DNA of 64,000 nt from Microbacterium sp. lyk4-40-TSB-66 (GTDB taxonomy: Bacteria > Actinomycetota > Actinomycetes > Actinomycetales > Microbacteriaceae), in contig NZ_JARVRW010000001.1 in the NCBI RefSeq assembly GCF_030209475.1, forward strand, positions 62,001 through 126,000, read 5' to 3'. Shown in pieces: positions 24,377 to 33,468 of the stretch. The notes below the pieces were generated by a model. That model did not search any database, was not told the DNA's origin, and saw nothing but the letters and a program-made list of their open reading frames with translations. The position numbers were made by a program, and so were the translations under genes. Each line of letters opens with the position of its first letter. Position 1 is the first letter of the stretch.

Positions 24377-25540
24377 GTGGATCTCTACGAGTACCAGGCA
24401 CGTGATCTGTTCGAGAAGTACGAGGTGCCGGTACTCGCCGGCATCATCGCCGACACCCCTGAGGAGGCGAAGGCGGCCGCTGAGAAGCTCGGTGGAGTCG
24501 TCGTCGTCAAGGCTCAGGTCAAGACCGGAGGCCGCGGCAAGGCCGGCGGCGTGAAGGTCGCCAAGACCCCCGACGAGGCGTTCGAGGCGGCCCAGGCCAT
24601 CCTCGGTCTCGACATCAAGGGCCACGTCGTCAAGCGCGTCATGGTCGCCGCCGGTGCTCGCATCGCCAAGGAGTTCTACTTCTCGGTGCTGCTCGATCGC
24701 GCCAACCGCTCCTACCTCTCGCTCTCGAGCGTCGAGGGCGGAATGGAGATCGAAGAGCTCGCCGTCGAGCGCCCCGAGGCGCTGGCGCGGGTCGAGGTCG
24801 ACCCGCTCGACGGCATCACGCCCGAGAAGGCCCTCGAGATCGCCAAGGCCGCGAAGTTCGACGACGAGTTGGCACCCAAGGTCGCCGACGTGTTCGTCAA
24901 GCTCTTCAACGTCTACAAGGGCGAGGACGCCACCCTCGTCGAGGTGAACCCCCTCATCCAGAGCGAAGACGGCGACATCATCGCCCTCGACGGCAAGGTC
25001 TCGATCGACGAGAACGCCGGCTTCCGCCACCCCGATCACGAGGCGCTGGAAGACAAGGACGCGGCCGACCCGCTCGAGGCCAAGGCCAAGCAGCACGACC
25101 TGAACTACGTCAAGCTCGACGGCCAGGTCGGCATCATCGGCAACGGCGCGGGCCTGGTCATGTCGACCCTCGACGTCGTCGCCTACGCCGGTGAGAAGCA
25201 CAACGGCGTCAAGCCCGCGAACTTCCTCGACATCGGTGGCGGAGCCTCGGCGACCGTCATGGCCGCCGGTCTCGACGTCATCCTCGGCGACGAGCAGGTC
25301 AAGAGCGTCTTCGTCAACGTCTTCGGCGGCATCACCTCGTGCGTCGCCGTGGCCGAGGGCATCGTGAAGGCCCTCGAGATCCTCGGTGACACCGCGACGA
25401 AGCCCCTCGTCGTGCGCCTCGACGGCAACCAGGTCGAGGAGGGCCGCGAGATCCTCGCCGCCGCCAACCACCCGCTCGTCACCCTCGCCGCAGGTATGGA
25501 CGAGGGCGCCGACAAGGCCGCCGAACTGGCCAACGCGTAA
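24377..25540 (+). CDS. sucC: succinate-CoA ligase, beta subunit
   Basis: 387 residues from a GTG ([20 protein letters not shown]), with GAAGGA upstream; 387-390 is normal. It forms succinate plus ATP (or GTP) from succinyl-CoA in the TCA cycle. ATP-grasp domain: [20 protein letters not shown] near residue 38 and [20 protein letters not shown] near 190. The C-terminal CoA-ligase part has [18 protein letters not shown] and [10 protein letters not shown]. It is followed 19 bases later by sucD; the pair ends in a strong terminator. Regulation probably acts through the 24316-24333 palindrome. Confidence 0.97.
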   Translation: MDLYEYQARDLFEKYEVPVLAGIIADTPEEAKAAAEKLGGVVVVKAQVKTGGRGKAGGVKVAKTPDEAFEAAQAILGLDIKGHVVKRVMVAAGARIAKEFYFSVLLDRANRSYLSLSSVEGGMEIEELAVERPEALARVEVDPLDGITPEKALEIAKAAKFDDELAPKVADVFVKLFNVYKGEDATLVEVNPLIQSEDGDIIALDGKVSIDENAGFRHPDHEALEDKDAADPLEAKAKQHDLNYVKLDGQVGIIGNGAGLVMSTLDVVAYAGEKHNGVKPANFLDIGGGASATVMAAGLDVILGDEQVKSVFVNVFGGITSCVAVAEGIVKALEILGDTATKPLVVRLDGNQVEEGREILAAANHPLVTLAAGMDEGADKAAELANA

Positions 25541-25559
25541 GGGACAGGGACACAGAGAA

Positions 25560-26462
<903 letters not shown>

Positions 26463-26476
26463 GCAGCGCTCTCCGC

Positions 26477-26510
26477 AGGGCCCGGATGCCATGGCATCCG
26501 GGCCCTTTCT
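26477..26510 (+). terminator. sucCD terminator, perfect 30-base palindrome
   Basis: The arms are AGGGCCCGGATGCCA and its exact complement (26477-26491 and 26492-26506), followed by TTTCT. The stem contains one GGATGCC and one GGCATCC, the over-represented heptamer of this genome. Confidence 0.9.
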
Positions 26511-26554
26511 CGTGTCTGGCGATCTCTCAGCCGGGCGCATCGCGAGTGCCGCCG

Positions 26555-26633
26555 AGATCACACGATCGGGCCGAGGCCACACGGCGTGGGGCGGCCGGAG
26601 CCTGTGACCTCGCGCGGAACGTGTGATCTCGCG
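26555..26633. repeat. intergenic palindrome with AGATCACACG arms
   Basis: AGATCACACG (26555-26564) is perfectly inverted as CGTGTGATCT (26620-26629), 55 bases apart. GTGACCTCGCG (26604-26614) repeats the right arm in direct orientation (GTGATCTCGCG). Same general design as the other intergenic palindromes of this window. Confidence 0.65.
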
Positions 26634-26649
26634 ACCGTGAGCGCCGGGC

Positions 26650-28101
26650 TCAGCCGAGCAGCGCCTCGACCGGGCCGCGGGCGAAGAAGACGACGAAGCC
26701 GGCGGCGACGATCCACAGCAGCGGGCTCACCCGGCGCGCGCGACCCGACAGGGCCTGGATCAGCACCCAGCTGACGAAGCCCGCGCCGATGCCGTTGGCG
26801 ATCGAGTAGGTCAGGGGCATCACGGTCACGGTGAGGAAGACCGGGATGAGCACCGACAGGTCGCTGAGGTCGACGTGGCGGATCTGGCCCATCATCAGCG
26901 CACCCACGATGACCAGGGCGGCGGCGGCGATCTCGGTGGGCACGATGCTCGTCAGCGGCGTGAAGAACATCGCCAGCAGGAACAGGGCTCCGGTCACGAC
27001 GTTCGCGAGACCCGTGCGGGCGCCCTCGCCGATACCCGATCCCGATTCGATGAACACCGTGTTGGACGACGACGAGGTGGCGCCGCCCGCGACGGCGCCG
27101 ATGCCCTCGATCACCAGCGCCGAGCGCAGGCGCGGGAACGTGCCGTCGGGGGCGGCGAGTCCGGCCTCGCGGGAAAGGCCGGTCATGGTGCCCATGGCGT
27201 CGAAGAAGTTCGTGAACACGAGCGTGAAGACGAGCATGAGGGCGGCGAGGACGCCGATGCGGCCGAACGAACCGGCCAGGTCGACCTGGCCGACGAGCGA
27301 CAGATCCGGCAGGCTCACGAGCTGTGCCGGAAGGGTGGGGACGCTGAGGCCCCAGCCGCCGGGGTTCCCGTCGGCACGGGCACCCAGGTGCGCGACCGCC
27401 TCGATGATCACGGCGATGACCGTGCCCGACAGCAGGCCGATGAGCAGCGCCGCCTTCACCTTGCGCACGAGCAGCACGGCGGTGATGACGAGGGTCAGCA
27501 CGAACAGCGCGGTGGGGATCGTGGTGATCGAGCCGCCCACACCGAGACCGACCGGAGGGGAGTTGAGCCCGGTCGAGGTGACCAAGCCGCTGTCGACGAA
27601 GCCGATGAACGCGATGAACAGGCCGATGCCGACCGTGATAGCGGTCTTCAACGCGAGCGGCACGGCCTCGAAGATCATGCGGCGAAGGCCGGTGACGGCG
27701 AGCAGCACGATGATCAGGCCGTTGATGACGACGAGACCCATCGCCTCGGGCCAGGTGACCCCGCCGACGATGCCGACGGCCAGGAACGAGTTGATACCGA
27801 GCCCCGCGGCGAACGCGAAGGGCAGTCGCGTGACGAGACCGAACAGCATCGTCATGACGCCGGCGGTCAGCGCGGTGACGGCCGCGACCTGGGGGAAGCC
27901 GAGGGCGTTACCCGCGACGTCGGGGGTGCCCGACAGGATGATCGGATTCAGGATGACGATGTAGGCCATCGTCACGAAGGTGACGACGCCACCGCGCACC
28001 TCGGCGCCGACGGTCGACCCGCGGGCGGTGATCTCGAAGAACCGGTCGAGACGGTTCTTCGGGGCGGAGGCGGCGGTGGTCTCGGGAGCGGAAGCGCTCA
28101 T
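26650..28101 (-). CDS. NCS2 family purine permease (AzgA-like)
   Basis: 483 residues, about 13 membrane helices. AzgA-type hallmarks: a short cytosolic start (LDRFFEITARGSTVGAEVRG), GVVTFVTMAYIVILNPIILS in the first helix, FAAGLGINSFLAV, and the substrate-site segments FFDAMGTMTGLSREAGLAAP and SSSSNTVFIESGSGIGEGAR. AzgA-branch NCS2 proteins import hypoxanthine, guanine or adenine with protons. TCTGGAG precedes the ATG. It is transcribed alone, divergent from the reductase gene. Confidence 0.92.
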   Translation of the reverse strand: MSASAPETTAASAPKNRLDRFFEITARGSTVGAEVRGGVVTFVTMAYIVILNPIILSGTPDVAGNALGFPQVAAVTALTAGVMTMLFGLVTRLPFAFAAGLGINSFLAVGIVGGVTWPEAMGLVVINGLIIVLLAVTGLRRMIFEAVPLALKTAITVGIGLFIAFIGFVDSGLVTSTGLNSPPVGLGVGGSITTIPTALFVLTLVITAVLLVRKVKAALLIGLLSGTVIAVIIEAVAHLGARADGNPGGWGLSVPTLPAQLVSLPDLSLVGQVDLAGSFGRIGVLAALMLVFTLVFTNFFDAMGTMTGLSREAGLAAPDGTFPRLRSALVIEGIGAVAGGATSSSSNTVFIESGSGIGEGARTGLANVVTGALFLLAMFFTPLTSIVPTEIAAAALVIVGALMMGQIRHVDLSDLSVLIPVFLTVTVMPLTYSIANGIGAGFVSWVLIQALSGRARRVSPLLWIVAAGFVVFFARGPVEALLG

Positions 28102-28153
28102 GAAGGCTCCAGAAAAAGGGGGAGGGGCTAGACCGGAGGGGAAGACGCCGACG

Positions 28154-28159
28154 TATCGT
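28154..28159 (+). promoter_or_regulatory. -10 box spaced for leaderless start
   Basis: TATCGT ends seven bases before the ATG at 28167; no ribosome site precedes that ATG. Confidence 0.6.
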
Positions 28160-28166
28160 GTGAGCT

Positions 28167-28604
28167 ATGTCACTCTCAGGAGAGTATCTACCCAGCACCA
28201 GCGAATGGGCCCGCCAGCAGGCGGAGACGTTCGAAGCCACGGGGGGCCAGGAGTCCGCCGACATGCGGGGCGTACCCATCATCGTCCTCACCACCGTCGG
28301 CGCCAAAACCGGGGGGCTCCGGAAGACCGCCCTCATGCGCGTCGAGCACGACGGAAAGTACGCGGTCGTGGCATCCAAGGGAGGCGCACCGGAGCACCCC
28401 GCGTGGTACTACAACCTCGTGAAGAACCCCCGCGTCGCCCTGCAGGACGGCGACGTGAAGAAGGAGTACGACTCGCACCAGGCCGAGGGGGCCGAGCGCG
28501 AGGAGTGGTGGGGCTACGCGACCGAGGTCTGGCCCGACTACGACGAGTACCAGAAGAAGACCGACCGCCGCATCGAGTTGTTCGTGCTCGAGCCGGTCGA
28601 GTAA
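28167..28604 (+). CDS. deazaflavin (F420)-dependent nitroreductase family protein
   Basis: 145 residues. DDN-type split-barrel pattern: [20 protein letters not shown], then [20 protein letters not shown] (F420 phosphate-binding Lys/Arg), [20 protein letters not shown] and the C-terminal [17 protein letters not shown]. Family members use reduced F420 to reduce quinones or nitro compounds and are membrane-associated; the true substrate here is unknown. A TATCGT box seven bases before the ATG suggests leaderless mRNA. Presence of the gene implies the host makes F420. Confidence 0.9.
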   Translation: MSLSGEYLPSTSEWARQQAETFEATGGQESADMRGVPIIVLTTVGAKTGGLRKTALMRVEHDGKYAVVASKGGAPEHPAWYYNLVKNPRVALQDGDVKKEYDSHQAEGAEREEWWGYATEVWPDYDEYQKKTDRRIELFVLEPVE

Positions 28605-28623
28605 GCCCCATCGGTCCGCTACG

Positions 28624-28692
28624 CCCCGTTGAGTGTCCAAGAAACCCGGACGTTCCGAAATTTCGTCCGGGTGTTGTGGACACTCGACGGGG
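28624..28692. repeat. 69-base palindrome, GAGTGTCCA family, copy 1
   Basis: The 16-base outer arms CCCCGTTGAGTGTCCA and TGGACACTCGACGGGG differ by one base. The inner arms CCCGGACG and CGTCCGGG flank TTCCGAAATTT. It lies just after the reductase gene and could form a cruciform or terminate transcription. Confidence 0.85.
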
Positions 28693-28703
28693 TAGCGGGC
28701 GGC

Positions 28704-28799
28704 GCCACCGCTTCGTCGCACGTCGCGCGGGCGACGCCACCGCTTCGTCGCGCGTCGCGCGGGCGACGCCACCGCTTCGTCGCGCGTCGCGCGGGCGAC
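28704..28799. repeat. three 32-base tandem repeats
   Basis: Units start at 28704, 28736 and 28768 with GCCACCGCTTCGTCGC and run through GTCGCGCGGGCGAC; the first differs at one base. The array is boxed in by the two GAGTGTCCA-type palindromes. There are no spacers, so it is not CRISPR. Confidence 0.85.
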
Positions 28800-28828
28800 G
28801 GTGGGCGGGATCGCCGGTGCGCCTGCTC

Positions 28829-28891
28829 ATTGAGCGTCCAAGGAACGCGGACGTTCCGAAACGACGTCCGGGTGTCCTGGACACTCGACGT
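28829..28891. repeat. GAGTGTCCA-family palindrome, copy 2
   Basis: Same order of motifs as copy 1 (TTGAGCGTCCA, GCGGACGTTCCGAAA, CGTCCGGGTG, TGGACACTCGACG) with a dozen or so substitutions. Same orientation as copy 1, about 205 bases downstream of it. Confidence 0.8.
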
Positions 28892-28987
28892 GGTGACGAG
28901 CGAAGCCCGCTCGCGGGCGCGCATAACGGAACGCCGGCGAAGGATGCCGGAAACCTCACACGGACACCGCCGCCCCGTGAGAGAAAC

Positions 28988-29042
28988 GTTCGCCGGGGGT
29001 AACGCCGGAGCGAGGGCGGGGGAAACCTCCGTTGCTTAGCGT
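28988..29042 (+). promoter_or_regulatory. nirB promoter with GlnR-like box
   Basis: TAGCGT (29037-29042) ends six bases before the ATG at 29049, so the mRNA may be leaderless. On the minus strand GTTAC-N6-CGAAC (29003-28988) is close to the GlnR half-site pattern GTNAC-N6-GNAAC, one mismatch. It lies just upstream of the expected -35. Confidence 0.45.
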
Positions 29043-29048
29043 CGGGGC

Positions 29049-31706
29049 ATGGCCCGCACGAACCCCGCAACCGGTACGAAACACGCCGCTGACCGCCGCG
29101 CAAAGTCCGCCGCGTACGGTGACGACGTGCTCCACCCCGCGTCATCCGGATCCGTCGTCGTCGTCGGCGCGGGCATGGTGGCGCACCGATTCGTCGAGAG
29201 CCTCACCAGCCGCGACACCGACGGACGCTGGTCGGTCACGGTGCTGGGCGATGAGGCCCGCGGCCCCTACGACCGCGTCGGACTGACCGGCTACTTCAGC
29301 GGCAAGTCGCCCGACGACCTCGCCCTCGACCCCGCCGTGCTCGCCCACGAGCGCGTGCGCGTCGAGACCGACGCCCGCGTCACCCGCATCGACCGCGCGG
29401 CCCGCACCGTCACCACCGCCGGGGGCTCCACCCACTCCTACGACCGCCTGGTGCTCGCGACCGGCTCCTACGCCGCGCGCCTCGCCCTCGACGGGTTCGA
29501 CCACCGGGGATGCTTCGTCTACCGCACCCTCGACGACGTCGCCCGCATGCGCGAGTGGGTCGCCACGCGCACGGCGCAGCTGGGTCGTCCCCTGCGCGGT
29601 GCGGTCGTGGGTGGGGGCCTCCTCGGCCTCGAGGCCGCCGGCGCGCTGCAGGCCGAGGGCGTCTCACCGTTCGTGCTGCAGTCGAACGAGCGTCTGATGT
29701 CGGCCCAGCTCGACCTGGGCGGGGCGAAGGCGTTGCAGCGGCTCATCGAGTCCCGCGGCATCGAGGTGCGCACGAGCTCGGTGACGACCCGGGTGGATGC
29801 CGACACCTCCGGCTCCGTGTGCGGCCTGGAGCTGCGCGACGGCACGTGGGAGGCCGTCGACATCGTTGTCTTCACCGTCGGTGTGCGCCCCCGCGACGAA
29901 CTCGCCCGCACCGCGGAGCTCACCGTCGACGCCCGTGGCGGCGTCGTCATCGACGAGGGCTGCGACACCTCCGACCCCTCGATCCTCGCGATCGGCGAGG
30001 TCGCCAGCTTCGACGGGCAATGCATCGGTCTCGTCGCCCCGGGCTACGCGATGGCCGAGGTCGCCGCGACCCGCCTGCTGGGAGGTGCGGCGTCGTTCCC
30101 CGGCTTCGACACGTCGGCCAAGCTCAAGCTCTCGGGTGTCGAGGTGGCCAGCTTCGGCGACGCGTTCGCCGAGACGCCGAACGCTCTCGACGTCACCTAC
30201 GCCGACCCGGTGTCGGGCGTCTACAAGAAGCTCGTGCTGAGCGACGACGCGCAGACCCTGCTCGGTGGCATCCTCGTCGGCGACGCCTCGGCGTACACCT
30301 CGCTCCGCCCGCTCGTCGGTCGTGCCCTCGGCGGCGACCCGGCGGCGTACCTCATGCCCTCCGACCTCGCGCCCGCCCCGCAGGGCGAGCTCCCGGCCGA
30401 CGCCGTCATCTGCTCGTGCAACGGCGTGACGGCCGGAACGGTGCGCGATGCCGTGACCGAGCACGACTGCGCGGATGCCGCCGAGGTCAAGGCGTGCACG
30501 AAGGCGGGAGCGGCGTGCGGCTCGTGCTTCACGCTCGTGAAGAAGCTCGTGGCGACCGAGCTCGCGGCATCCGGAAAAGAAGTCTCGAACGGCCTGTGCG
30601 AGCACTTCGCATTCACCCGCGCGCAGCTCTTCGACGCCGTGCGCGTCTCGGGGCTGACGACCTTCACCTCGATCGTCGAGCGCTTCGGCACGGGCCGCGG
30701 GTGCGACATCTGCAAGCCGGCGCTCGCGAGCATCCTGGCGAGCCTGTACTCGGGGCACGTGCTCGACGGCGAGCTCGCGACCATGCAGGACACCAACGAC
30801 CACGTGATGGCGAACATCCAGCGCGACGGCAGCTACAGCGTGGTGCCGCGCATCCCGGGCGGCGAGGTCACCCCCGAGGGGCTCGTCGTGATCGGTGAGG
30901 TGGCGCGCGACTTCGGGCTGTACACGAAGATCACGGGCGGCCAGCGGATCGACCTGTTCGGCGCCCGCCTCGACCAGCTGCCCGACATCTGGAAGCGTCT
31001 GGTCGACGCCGGCTTCGAGTCGGGACACGCGTACGGCAAATCGCTGCGCACGGTGAAGTCGTGCGTCGGGTCGACGTGGTGCCGCTACGGCGTGCAGGAC
31101 TCCGTCGGCATGGCCGTGCAGCTCGAGCTTCGCTACCGGGGTCTGCGTTCGCCCCACAAGATCAAGTTCGGCGTCTCCGGCTGTGCGCGCGAGTGCGCCG
31201 AGGCCCGCGGTAAGGACGTCGGGATCATCGCGACCGAGGCCGGCTGGAACATGTACGTCGGAGGCAACGGTGGCTTCACCCCGCGCCACGCGGTGCTCTT
31301 CGCCGAGGGCCTCGACGACGACGGATTGCTGCGGGCGATCGACCGCTTCCTGATGTTCTACATCCGCACCGCCGACCGGCTGCAGCGCACGGCTCCCTGG
31401 ATGCAGGACTACGAGGGCGGCCTCGACGCGCTGAAGGCGGTCGTGTTCGACGACAGCCTCGGCATCGCCGACGACCTCGACCGGGCGATGGCTTCGCACA
31501 TCGACAACTACGAGGACGAATGGGCGGCGACCCTCGCCGATCCCGAGAAGCTCAAGCGCTTCCAGAGCTTTGTCAACGCCCCCGAGGTCGCCGACCCCTC
31601 GCTCGCGTACGTCGCCGAGCGCGGCCAGGCCCGCCCCGCCACGGCCGAGGAGCGCGCCTCGGGAGCCGTGTTCATCGGCGGCACGACGTTGGCGGTGCGC
31701 TCATGA
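29049..31706 (+). CDS. nirB: assimilatory nitrite reductase, large subunit
   Basis: 885 residues. FAD/NAD(P)H reductase part (VVVVGAGMVAHRFVESLTSR near residue 36; LAIGEVASFDGQ; about 30-430). BFD-type [2Fe-2S] domain near 452-500 (VICSCNGVTAGTV, CTKAGAACGSC) and a second one ending in GRGCDICKPA near 550. Nitrite/sulphite reductase halves follow, with the 4Fe-4S/siroheme cysteines CVGSTWC and CAREC near 671 and 712. It reduces nitrite to ammonium with six electrons from NAD(P)H. The first 25 residues are not conserved; GTG 29127 is an alternative start, but the -10 spacing supports 29049. Confidence 0.95.
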   Translation: MARTNPATGTKHAADRRAKSAAYGDDVLHPASSGSVVVVGAGMVAHRFVESLTSRDTDGRWSVTVLGDEARGPYDRVGLTGYFSGKSPDDLALDPAVLAHERVRVETDARVTRIDRAARTVTTAGGSTHSYDRLVLATGSYAARLALDGFDHRGCFVYRTLDDVARMREWVATRTAQLGRPLRGAVVGGGLLGLEAAGALQAEGVSPFVLQSNERLMSAQLDLGGAKALQRLIESRGIEVRTSSVTTRVDADTSGSVCGLELRDGTWEAVDIVVFTVGVRPRDELARTAELTVDARGGVVIDEGCDTSDPSILAIGEVASFDGQCIGLVAPGYAMAEVAATRLLGGAASFPGFDTSAKLKLSGVEVASFGDAFAETPNALDVTYADPVSGVYKKLVLSDDAQTLLGGILVGDASAYTSLRPLVGRALGGDPAAYLMPSDLAPAPQGELPADAVICSCNGVTAGTVRDAVTEHDCADAAEVKACTKAGAACGSCFTLVKKLVATELAASGKEVSNGLCEHFAFTRAQLFDAVRVSGLTTFTSIVERFGTGRGCDICKPALASILASLYSGHVLDGELATMQDTNDHVMANIQRDGSYSVVPRIPGGEVTPEGLVVIGEVARDFGLYTKITGGQRIDLFGARLDQLPDIWKRLVDAGFESGHAYGKSLRTVKSCVGSTWCRYGVQDSVGMAVQLELRYRGLRSPHKIKFGVSGCARECAEARGKDVGIIATEAGWNMYVGGNGGFTPRHAVLFAEGLDDDGLLRAIDRFLMFYIRTADRLQRTAPWMQDYEGGLDALKAVVFDDSLGIADDLDRAMASHIDNYEDEWAATLADPEKLKRFQSFVNAPEVADPSLAYVAERGQARPATAEERASGAVFIGGTTLAVRS

Positions 31707-32239
31707 CGATCGTGGATGCCACGAGGACGGATGCCATGACCCCTCATTCCTCCACCCTTCCCGCCGCGACGGTCCTCGCCTCCGCCGCGTCCGGCGCTGC
31801 TGCGGTCGAGACGGCCGACCCGGGACCCGCGACGCCGGCGGCCGCGACCGCGGCCCCGGCGGACGCGGCTCCCGCGCCGACCCCCGCCGCGGGCTGGGTA
31901 CGCGTGTGCCGCGTCGACGACCTCCTCGTCGAGCGCGGGGCCGCCGCCCTCATCGGCGACCGGCAGATCGCGCTGTTCCGCACCTTCGACGGACGGCTCT
32001 ACGCCACCGACCAGATCGACCCGTTCAGCGGCGCGACGATTATGTCGCGCGGCATCGTCGGCGATCGCGCGGGCGTTCCCACCGTGGCATCCCCCATGTA
32101 CAAGCAGGTGTTCGACCTGCGCACCGGCGTGTGCCTCGACACGCAGGGCAAGGATCCGCAGACGCTCGCCATTCACCCGGTGGCCGTCGCCGACGGTGTC
32201 GTGATGGTCAAGATCGCCGCAGAAGGAGACCCCCGATGA
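31703..32239 (+). CDS. nirD: nitrite reductase small subunit, Rieske-like
   Basis: 178 residues from the ATG that overlaps the nirB stop. NirD fold in the C-terminal 110 residues (WVRVCRVDDLLVERGAAALI; ALFRTFDGRLYATDQIDPFS; VASPMYKQVFDLRTGVCLDT). As in other NirD proteins the Rieske iron-sulphur Cys/His ligands are missing. The first 65 residues are an unusual Ala/Pro/Thr-rich low-complexity extension not present in most NirD; a start at ATG 31736 would remove only ten of them. It supports NirB in nitrite reduction. Confidence 0.9.
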   Translation: MTIVDATRTDAMTPHSSTLPAATVLASAASGAAAVETADPGPATPAAATAAPADAAPAPTPAAGWVRVCRVDDLLVERGAAALIGDRQIALFRTFDGRLYATDQIDPFSGATIMSRGIVGDRAGVPTVASPMYKQVFDLRTGVCLDTQGKDPQTLAIHPVAVADGVVMVKIAAEGDPR

Positions 32240-33468
32240 TCGCTCTCACCGGCCTGGACCTCACCGACCGCCTCGTCGTCTGCGTGGGCGCGGGCCGCGT
32301 CGCCGAGCGCCGCATCGAGCGCTTCCGTGCGGCGGGTGCGCGCGTGCGCATCGTCGCCCCGGAGGCGAGCGAGGCTCTCGTGGCGCTCGCCGCCGCGGGC
32401 GACATCGAGTGGTTCGCGCGCCCGTTCGAGCCGGACGACCTCGATGACGCGTGGTTCTGCCACACGGCCACGGGCTCGGCATCCGTCGACGCCCTCGTGG
32501 TCGATGCGGCCGAGGCGCGGCGCGTCTGGTGCGTCAACGCCGGGCACGGCGGCAAGGGCACCGCACGCCTGGCCGCCGAGACCACCAGCGGCGACGTCAT
32601 GGTCGGCGTCGTCTCGACCGCGGGTGCCGACCCGCGCCGCAGCGTCGCCGTGCGCGACGCCATCGCCTCTCGCCTCGCCGAGGGCGCCCTTCCGCTCCGC
32701 CGCCGACGGCGCACACCCGTGGGGGGTGTCGCGCTCGTCGGCGGCGGCCCCGGCCCGGTCGATCTGCTGACCGTCCGCGCTCGCGCACTGCTCGCCGAAG
32801 CCGACGTCGTCGTGCACGACCGCCTCGGCCCCACCGGCGTGCTCGCCGAGCTGGGCGACGACGTCGAGCTCATCGACGTCGGCAAGCGCCCCCAGCACCA
32901 CCCCGTGCCGCAGGACGAGATCAACGCCCTCATCGTCGACCGCGCCGCGCGGGGCCTCCGGGTCGTGCGCCTCAAGGGCGGCGATCCCTTCGTCTACGGA
33001 CGCGGGGGCGAGGAAGTCATCGCGTGCCGCGCCGCCGGCATCCCCGTCGAGGTCGTCCCCGGCATCTCGAGCGCCATCGCGGTGCCGTCGGCGGCGGGCG
33101 TCCCCGTCACGCATCGGGGCGTGGCCGGTACTCTGCACGTTGTGAACGGTCAGGAGACGCCGAGCGAGGCCACCCTCGCCGCCCTTCGCGACGACACCGC
33201 CACGGTGGTCGCCTTGATGGGGGTGAGCGCCCTGCCCCGGTTCGTCGCGGCCGCCCGCGCCGCGGGGGCACCCGAGGCGCGTCCCGTGGCCTTCGTCGAG
33301 AACGGCCACACGCCCGCGCAGCGCACGATCCGCACGACCCTGGGTACGGCGATCCAGGATGCCGAGACCCACCGCCTGGCGAACCCTGCGGTGCTGGTGT
33401 TCGGCGAGGTGGCCCGCGCCGATCTGCTGCTGCCGGTGCCCGCGATGGCGGGCGAGGGGGTCGGGTGA
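32236..33468 (+). CDS. cysG: siroheme synthase: precorrin-2 dehydrogenase plus SUMT
   Basis: 410 residues, overlapping the nirD stop (ATGA). Residues 1-155 are a precorrin-2 dehydrogenase/ferrochelatase-like Rossmann domain (LVVCVGAGRVAERRIERFRA). Residues about 165-400 are uroporphyrinogen-III methyltransferase (GGVALVGGGPGPVDLLTVRA; VRLKGGDPFVYGRGGEEVIA; VVPGISSAIAVPSAAGVPVT; THRLANPAVLVFGEVA). It converts uroporphyrinogen III to sirohydrochlorin, the siroheme precursor for NirB. It is shorter than E. coli CysG (457) because the linker domain is reduced; iron insertion may be left to the CbiX protein downstream. Confidence 0.92.
   Translation: MIALTGLDLTDRLVVCVGAGRVAERRIERFRAAGARVRIVAPEASEALVALAAAGDIEWFARPFEPDDLDDAWFCHTATGSASVDALVVDAAEARRVWCVNAGHGGKGTARLAAETTSGDVMVGVVSTAGADPRRSVAVRDAIASRLAEGALPLRRRRRTPVGGVALVGGGPGPVDLLTVRARALLAEADVVVHDRLGPTGVLAELGDDVELIDVGKRPQHHPVPQDEINALIVDRAARGLRVVRLKGGDPFVYGRGGEEVIACRAAGIPVEVVPGISSAIAVPSAAGVPVTHRGVAGTLHVVNGQETPSEATLAALRDDTATVVALMGVSALPRFVAAARAAGAPEARPVAFVENGHTPAQRTIRTTLGTAIQDAETHRLANPAVLVFGEVARADLLLPVPAMAGEGVG

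Noticed and set aside
28704..28799. Three regular 32-base repeats as a CRISPR array
   Set aside because: The repeats abut without spacers and no cas gene is nearby; it is a plain tandem repeat.
28829..29048. Riboswitch before nirB
   Set aside because: The -10 box is six bases from the start codon, leaving no leader to hold one; the folding seen is due to the palindromic repeat.
29510..30898. Long Arg-rich plus-strand frame inside nirB
   Set aside because: Out-of-frame shadow of nirB; its arginine/proline-rich composition is the usual artefact of shifted high-GC codons.
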